A stretch of DNA of 64,000 nt from VRUE01 sp963715455. Its GTDB lineage: Bacteria; Actinomycetota; Thermoleophilia; Solirubrobacterales; 70-9. The position numbers were made by a program, and so were the translations under genes. This document shows positions 60,906 through 64,000 of the stretch, in pieces. The DNA is taken from assembly GCA_963715455.1 (NCBI GenBank), contig OY970245.1:930001-994000 (forward strand), written 5' to 3'. The notes below the pieces were generated by a model, which saw only the letters and a program-made list of their open reading frames with translations, was not told the DNA's origin and did not search any database. The stretch's first letter is position 1. Every line of letters starts with the position of its first letter.

Positions 60906-61298
60906 ATGGCCACGATGGCGGCTTCGCAAAAGAACTTCGATGCCCTCTTGGCCGAGGAGCAGCTGGCCGATCCAAGCTTTCGGGCGGAGTGGCAGAGGCT
61001 CGCTCCTGCGCGAGAGTTTGCGGCAACGCTGCTGCGGTATCGCGCTGAGCACAAATTGAGCCAGAGAGCCCTGGCGACGAAGCTGGGCGTCTCGCAGCCG
61101 CGCGTCGTCAAGCTCGAGTCTGGGGAGCACAATCCGGAGGTCGACACGATCATCAACGCTGTCCGGCGTCTGGGGATCGAGTTTGTGCTCGACGTGGCGC
61201 CCGCGGACCGTAAGCCGACGCTGGTGACCGCGCGAGCTCAGAAGCGCGGGGCAATCGCCCACGACGATGTTTCCGTTGTGGCAGCGTCTTCGGCGTAG
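60906..61298 (+). CDS. XRE-family antitoxin (HigA-like)
   Basis: A 130-residue protein. The helix-turn-helix LLRYRAEHKLSQRALATKLG and VSQPRVVKLESGEHNPEVDT is typical XRE, and GIEFVLDVAPADRKP extends it. The N-terminal helix FDALLAEEQLADPSFRAEWQ is the kind seen in HigA partners. It follows the HigB-like gene after 23 bases. The Ala/Lys-rich tail is of unknown use. Confidence 0.8.
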   Translation: MATMAASQKNFDALLAEEQLADPSFRAEWQRLAPAREFAATLLRYRAEHKLSQRALATKLGVSQPRVVKLESGEHNPEVDTIINAVRRLGIEFVLDVAPADRKPTLVTARAQKRGAIAHDDVSVVAASSA

Positions 61299-61497
61299 AC
61301 GCCACTAAGCGCTGCGGTCATTTGGCCGTCCCTGCTTGACTCGCCCGGCGGCGTTGCCTCCATGGGGGCGGGCGTGACGCAGCAAGGCCCGCACCTCCGT
61401 TGCTCGGTTTGCTCGGCGCCGTAGAGGGGCGCAGACAACGACCTTCTTCATGCCCGCGATTATGACGAGGGTCAAGGAGTCTGGCCGGTGGGCCCGC
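61299..61497. other. gap before the element boundary, no gene seen
   Basis: About 200 bases between the antitoxin stop and right-end repeat copy B. Short minus-strand frames run through it but have poor composition and no ribosome site. Confidence 0.4.
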
Positions 61498-61610
61498 TGG
61501 GGCAACGAATGGGGCAACGTGCCCCACAGATTCGAGCCGATCTCCACGTAGTTCGATCTCGCGAAATTGGCTTGAAACCTAGCTCCACGTAGTCCAGCCG
61601 ATCTCCAGGC
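61498..61610 (+). repeat. element right-end repeat, copy B
   Basis: TGGGGCAA at 61498 and 61510 (12-base period), then GCCCCA at 61521-61526 and a tail with CTTGAAACC and CCACGTAGTCCAG. Same layout as copies A (2558) and C (63771), just upstream of the second tRNA-fMet 3' copy. Confidence 0.75.
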
Positions 61611-61621
61611 TCAGACTCATC

Positions 61622-61658
61622 ACCCGAAGGTCGCAGGTTCGAATCCTGCCCCCGCTAT
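61622..61658 (+). repeat. tRNA-fMet 3' end, attachment site copy 2
   Basis: 37 bases identical to 56250-56286 (anticodon-stem 3' side, T arm, acceptor 3' strand). It separates the TPR/PIN element from a second element. Confidence 0.88.
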
Positions 61659-61668
61659 AGGACGAAAG

Positions 61669-61689
61669 CCCGCTTATCAAGCGGGTTTT
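61669..61689 (+). terminator. terminator copy after the second tRNA fragment
   Basis: CCCGC (61669-61673) pairs with GCGGG (61681-61685), then TTTT. Diverged counterpart of the tRNA-fMet terminator. Confidence 0.7.
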
Positions 61690-61729
61690 CGTGTTTTTGG
61701 GAGACCTCAAAATCGGCGAAAAAAGGCGC

Positions 61730-61749
61730 TGGAGCAAGCCCTGGGGCAG
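61730..61749 (+). repeat. element 2 left-end repeat, degenerate TGGAGCAA/TGGGGCAG
   Basis: TGGAGCAA at 61730 and TGGGGCAG at 61742 keep the 12-base period and lie 73 bases after the tRNA fragment end, the same distance as in element 1 (74). Confidence 0.6.
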
Positions 61750-61763
61750 GGTGAGGTCAAAGT

Positions 61764-61831
61764 GAGGTCGATTTAGACCTTGCGCGGCGGTCTCGCTCCA
61801 CCTACGTTCGCTCCCGAGAACGCGAAATAAG
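61764..61831 (+). repeat. left-end flanking repeat, copy 2
   Basis: Counterpart of 56405-56473, with matching GAGGTCGATT, CCACCTACGTTCGC and CGCGAAATAAG. Confidence 0.75.
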
Positions 61832-62391
61832 CGGCCCCGGCGGCGCTACTAACGCCCCGGGGCTGGCACCGAAGAACGAGCCTTCGATGCGAGAGAGACC
61901 CTGGCGAGCCATATCGAAAACAGGGTCATCACGCCCTGCAACCGGCTCGTGACGATCATGGCAAACGAAGTAGACGGCAAAAAAAGAGGCCGAGCAGACG
62001 ATGAACCCGCTCGGCCCCGAAGGCGAACTCAGACAACGACCGTATTCTATCCGATGCGTGCGGACGGATCCGCTATCAGGCGGTGTCCTGGTTCCAGGAG
62101 TCCTCGCTCGCTCGGGAGGCGGCTCATCGGGGCGAGCAGCGGCCCCGGATCGGATTCTCGGAGGCATCTCCGAGCGCGAGCCGGACAACCTGGTCGCTTG
62201 TCCACCGTCGAGCGGTCATCGGAGGTGACCCACCTATGGGCATGTCGCGGGCGGGTCATGTGTCCGCCCGCCGCTGGCTCACCCGGTTTTGCAGGCTGAC
62301 AAACTGAGGCACTACTAGGGCCTCGCCCCGCCCTACTAGCGGTTGGCTCGATACTTGATGAGCCCAGAGAGCCTTCGAGAGGAGATTGCCA
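61832..62391. other. intergenic stretch of the second element
   Basis: About 560 bases. Frames on both strands have no ribosome site and unnatural composition, and I support no gene. It holds a minus-strand terminator at 61979-62016 and the promoter region of the gene at 62392. Confidence 0.4.
61979..62016 (-). terminator. rho-independent terminator, minus strand
   Basis: GGCCGAGC (61988-61995) pairs with GCTCGGCC (62009-62016), and the A run at 61979-61985 is a T run on the minus strand. It implies a leftward transcript from about 62020-62390, where no protein gene is evident. Confidence 0.7.
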
Positions 62392-62832
62392 ATGACCGGA
62401 AGTGCTGATTTCACCCCTGGGGAGTGGGAGGTGGTTCGGGAGGGGCCGACGAGCGCCGGGATGATCGTCTCGACGGCGCAGCGGGGCGGTAGCTTCCGCG
62501 AGGCCTTCGCGATGGCGAAGGCCTACACCGAGGCCCGCAAGGACCACGGAGACTCCGCGCTCCTCGACGAGCTCGTCTCCAGCAAGCCGGAGGTGGATCG
62601 CACCAAGGCTCACTCGGCCGAGGGGCTAAAGGAGCATGGACTGCAGCGGATTCGCGAGGCGGTTGCGCTGCTCGAACAGAAGGCGACCCCGCAGGAGGTC
62701 GACGACTACCGACGCTTCGTCATCTCGCTCGCGAAGCGCGTCGCAGGCGCCAAGACCGAGGGCGACGACAAGCCCATCAGCGAGGCTGAGATCACCGCGA
62801 TCACCGCGATCACCGAGGCTCTCGGCGCATAG
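62392..62832 (+). CDS. conserved helical protein of unknown function, 146 residues
   Basis: ATG 62392 follows GAGAGGAG. FTPGEWEVVREGPTSAGMIV, FREAFAMAKAYTEARKDHG, LKEHGLQRIREAVALLEQKA and VDDYRRFVISLAKRVAGAKT read as an all-helical fold similar to TerB-like or tellurite-associated small proteins. I recall close relatives in many bacteria, always unnamed. It probably binds a metal or a partner; not known. Carried on the second tRNA-fMet element. Confidence 0.75.
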   Translation: MTGSADFTPGEWEVVREGPTSAGMIVSTAQRGGSFREAFAMAKAYTEARKDHGDSALLDELVSSKPEVDRTKAHSAEGLKEHGLQRIREAVALLEQKATPQEVDDYRRFVISLAKRVAGAKTEGDDKPISEAEITAITAITEALGA

Positions 62833-63193
62833 CAGTCCAGAGTAGGCAAACGGCCACCGAGCAGGCAGGAGCCTGAGGGCGAATAGCTGGGCCGTGCTTT
62901 TCTCAGTCGTCCAGAGGTCGGGATTCCGGGTCCCAGCCCAACCAGCCGTCTGCGAAGCCGCCTTAAAACGCGGCCCCGGAGTCCAGAAGGACCCCCCCAG
63001 TCGTGCTCATAGCCGCGAGCGATCGCCAGCGCTCGACCGGTTACAAGTCGCACCAGCGGGTACTTCGCGACTGGAGGGATTCACCAGTCTTAAGCATTGC
63101 TCGGGCCAGTGGATGACCTCCTCGTCTAATCAAAGCCCGGTGGAAGCCGGGTCAATTGCCCTTTCCCTTGGGGCACTTCCGAAGGAGGAAGCA
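62833..63193. other. intergenic stretch, no gene supported
   Basis: About 360 bases. A frame continuous with the next gene exists, but its composition before ATG 63194 is unnatural. CCCGG/CCGGG near 63137-63152 can form a small hairpin. Confidence 0.4.
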
Positions 63194-63505
63194 ATGGAGG
63201 CTGGATCAGCACCCCGCATGGGCACGGAGTCCCGGACGCGCCCCCTTGATCGCGTTAGTCGTCTCAAGACCGAGACCAAGCAGGCGTTCAAGACGACCGA
63301 GTTCTGGGCAATGGTCGGAGTCATCGTCGCCATTCTGGTCAGCGCCGCTGCGATCAAGGGCGGGGACACGGGTGGCACTGACGAGTTCATCGCTCGCAAC
63401 GCGTGGCTCTATGTCAGCATTGTCGCTGCCGCGTACATAGTCAGTCGCGGACTGGCCAAGTCGGGTTCAAGTGAGCCCTACACCAAGGATCGGGACGACT
63501 CCTAG
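63194..63505 (+). CDS. small two-helix membrane protein, 103 residues
   Basis: ATG 63194 follows GAAGGAGGAA. A basic N-terminal part (RVSRLKTETKQAFKTTEF) leads into two membrane helices, AMVGVIVAILVSAAAIK and AWLYVSIVAAAYIVSRGLAK, with a short outer loop. I recall similar small proteins as common chromosomal or plasmid genes of unknown function. Confidence 0.7.
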   Translation: MEAGSAPRMGTESRTRPLDRVSRLKTETKQAFKTTEFWAMVGVIVAILVSAAAIKGGDTGGTDEFIARNAWLYVSIVAAAYIVSRGLAKSGSSEPYTKDRDDS

Positions 63506-63596
63506 TCCGGCCCGGTAAAGCCGGCGGGGCGGTATTCCGTTCGTAGGGGCGCCTCGCCGGTGACGCGAGCGTCGTTTCGCGCTCACTCCGATTGTC

Positions 63597-63704
63597 ATGT
63601 TCATCTTCTTCTCCAACAGGCTCGGCTGTGGCGGCTCGCTGCTCGTCTCGGCCGTTGTTACGGGGATCCTTCTGCTCCTCTTGGGCGTAATCGAACTGGG
63701 ATGA
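63597..63704 (+). CDS. 35-residue conserved membrane peptide (SNRLGC type)
   Basis: ATG 63597 encodes MFIFFSNRLGCGG then one long hydrophobic helix (LLVSAVVTGILLLLLGVIE). I recall tiny proteins with the start FxSNRLGCxGS from many actinobacteria, always unnamed, which makes this frame credible despite its size. It lies just before right-end repeat C. Confidence 0.6.
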   Translation: MFIFFSNRLGCGGSLLVSAVVTGILLLLLGVIELG

Positions 63705-63770
63705 GCCGAGTCGCTCTGCGGCACCGCAAGCGGTGCCTTTACCGCGGTCTCCCGACGATGTGCTCTCGGC

Positions 63771-63870
63771 TGGGGCAAGAAATGGGGCAAGAAGCCCCAC
63801 AGATCCCAGCCGATCCCAGCCGATTTCGATCTTGCGAAAACCGCTTGAAACCGTGCCCCACGTAGTCCAG
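63771..63870 (+). repeat. element right-end repeat, copy C
   Basis: TGGGGCAA at 63771 and 63783 (12-base period), GCCCCA at 63794-63799, then CTTGAAACCG and CCCCACGTAGTCCAG. It is closest to copy A at 2558 (both have the doubled ATCCCAGCCG). Confidence 0.75.
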
Positions 63871-63884
63871 CGGGACCCCTGGCG

Positions 63885-63930
63885 CGGGCTCATAACCCGA
63901 AGGTCGCAGGTTCGAATCCTGCCCCAGCTA
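63885..63930 (+). repeat. tRNA-fMet 3' end, attachment site copy 3
   Basis: 46 bases with one mismatch to 56240-56285, from the anticodon stem to the 3' end. The downstream 70 bases resemble those after the intact tRNA, so the original chromosomal junction or a third element begins here. Confidence 0.85.
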
Positions 63931-63941
63931 TTTCACGAAAG

Positions 63942-63962
63942 CCCCGCAAACACGGGGTTTTT
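63942..63962 (+). terminator. terminator copy after the third tRNA fragment
   Basis: CCCCG (63942-63946) pairs with CGGGG (63953-63957), then TTTTT. Homologous to the tRNA-fMet terminator at 56297. Confidence 0.75.
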
Positions 63963-64000
63963 GTCTTTCTAGAAGTGCAGACAAGGGGGTTCAAAATGGC

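Noticed and set aside
61949..62299. Overlapping plus and minus frames in the second element
   Set aside because: No ribosome sites, Arg/Ser-rich shadow composition, crossed by a strong terminator hairpin.
62894..63193. N-terminal extension of the small membrane protein
   Set aside because: ATG 63194 has a clear ribosome site, and the upstream residues look untranslated.

Overview
The window is GC-rich DNA from a Gram-positive-type, high-GC bacterium. The core gene order (glmU-prs, bL25-pth, mfd-parvulin-eno-ftsB), frequent GTG/TTG starts, ATGA/GTGA overlaps and tRNA genes without encoded CCA suggest an actinobacterium of the Thermoleophilia/Solirubrobacterales kind. That placement is inferred from gene content, not from a marker-gene search.

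Layout. (1) Bases 1-5614 are accessory DNA at a tRNA-Arg locus: a TIR-like protein, a HIT hydrolase and a small membrane protein, a BrnT-like toxin with its antitoxin, a broken winged-helix gene, then two copies of a tRNA-Arg 3' end. Between those copies lie small genes and a frameshifted VirD4/TraG coupling-protein remnant. (2) 5702-10185 is a large beta-propeller-like surface protein coupled to a membrane protein. (3) 10189-12709 is an ArsR repressor divergent from an MMPL exporter. (4) 12760-14580 is a coupled three-gene nucleotidyltransferase / helical protein / membrane protein cassette that looks like a defence module. (5) 14522-19141 is a four-gene coupled operon: a PEP-synthase-like enzyme split over two genes, a receiver-cyclase protein and a VUT/QPTR transporter. 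(6) 19552-56112 is mostly chromosomal housekeeping: UDP-GlcNAc and PRPP synthesis, peptidyl-tRNA hydrolase, bL25, transcription-repair coupling factor, enolase, a divisome protein, class I aldolase, Ppx/GppA, tRNA-Gln and tRNA-Leu, plus lipid, redox and envelope genes. (7) 56212-64000 is a tandem array of integrated elements in the 3' end of the initiator tRNA-fMet. It carries a 1238-residue TPR-type protein with a PIN-like C-terminus, a HigBA-like pair and small conserved genes.

The strongest candidates for undescribed biology are the two defence-like cassettes at 1-1174 and 12760-14580. They have different sensors (TIR versus nucleotidyltransferase) but membrane proteins of apparently the same architecture. 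Next are the TPR/PIN gene in the tRNA-fMet array and the split PEP-synthase/cyclase operon. The element ends are also notable: a TGGGGCAA direct repeat with a 12-base period occurs at both ends of the tRNA-fMet elements and at the right end of the tRNA-Arg element, so one integrase type may serve both tRNA sites.

Three coding frames are broken by apparent one-base deletions: mfd at a G run, the winged-helix gene, and the TraG fragment. No rRNA operon, CRISPR array or complete IS element was seen.
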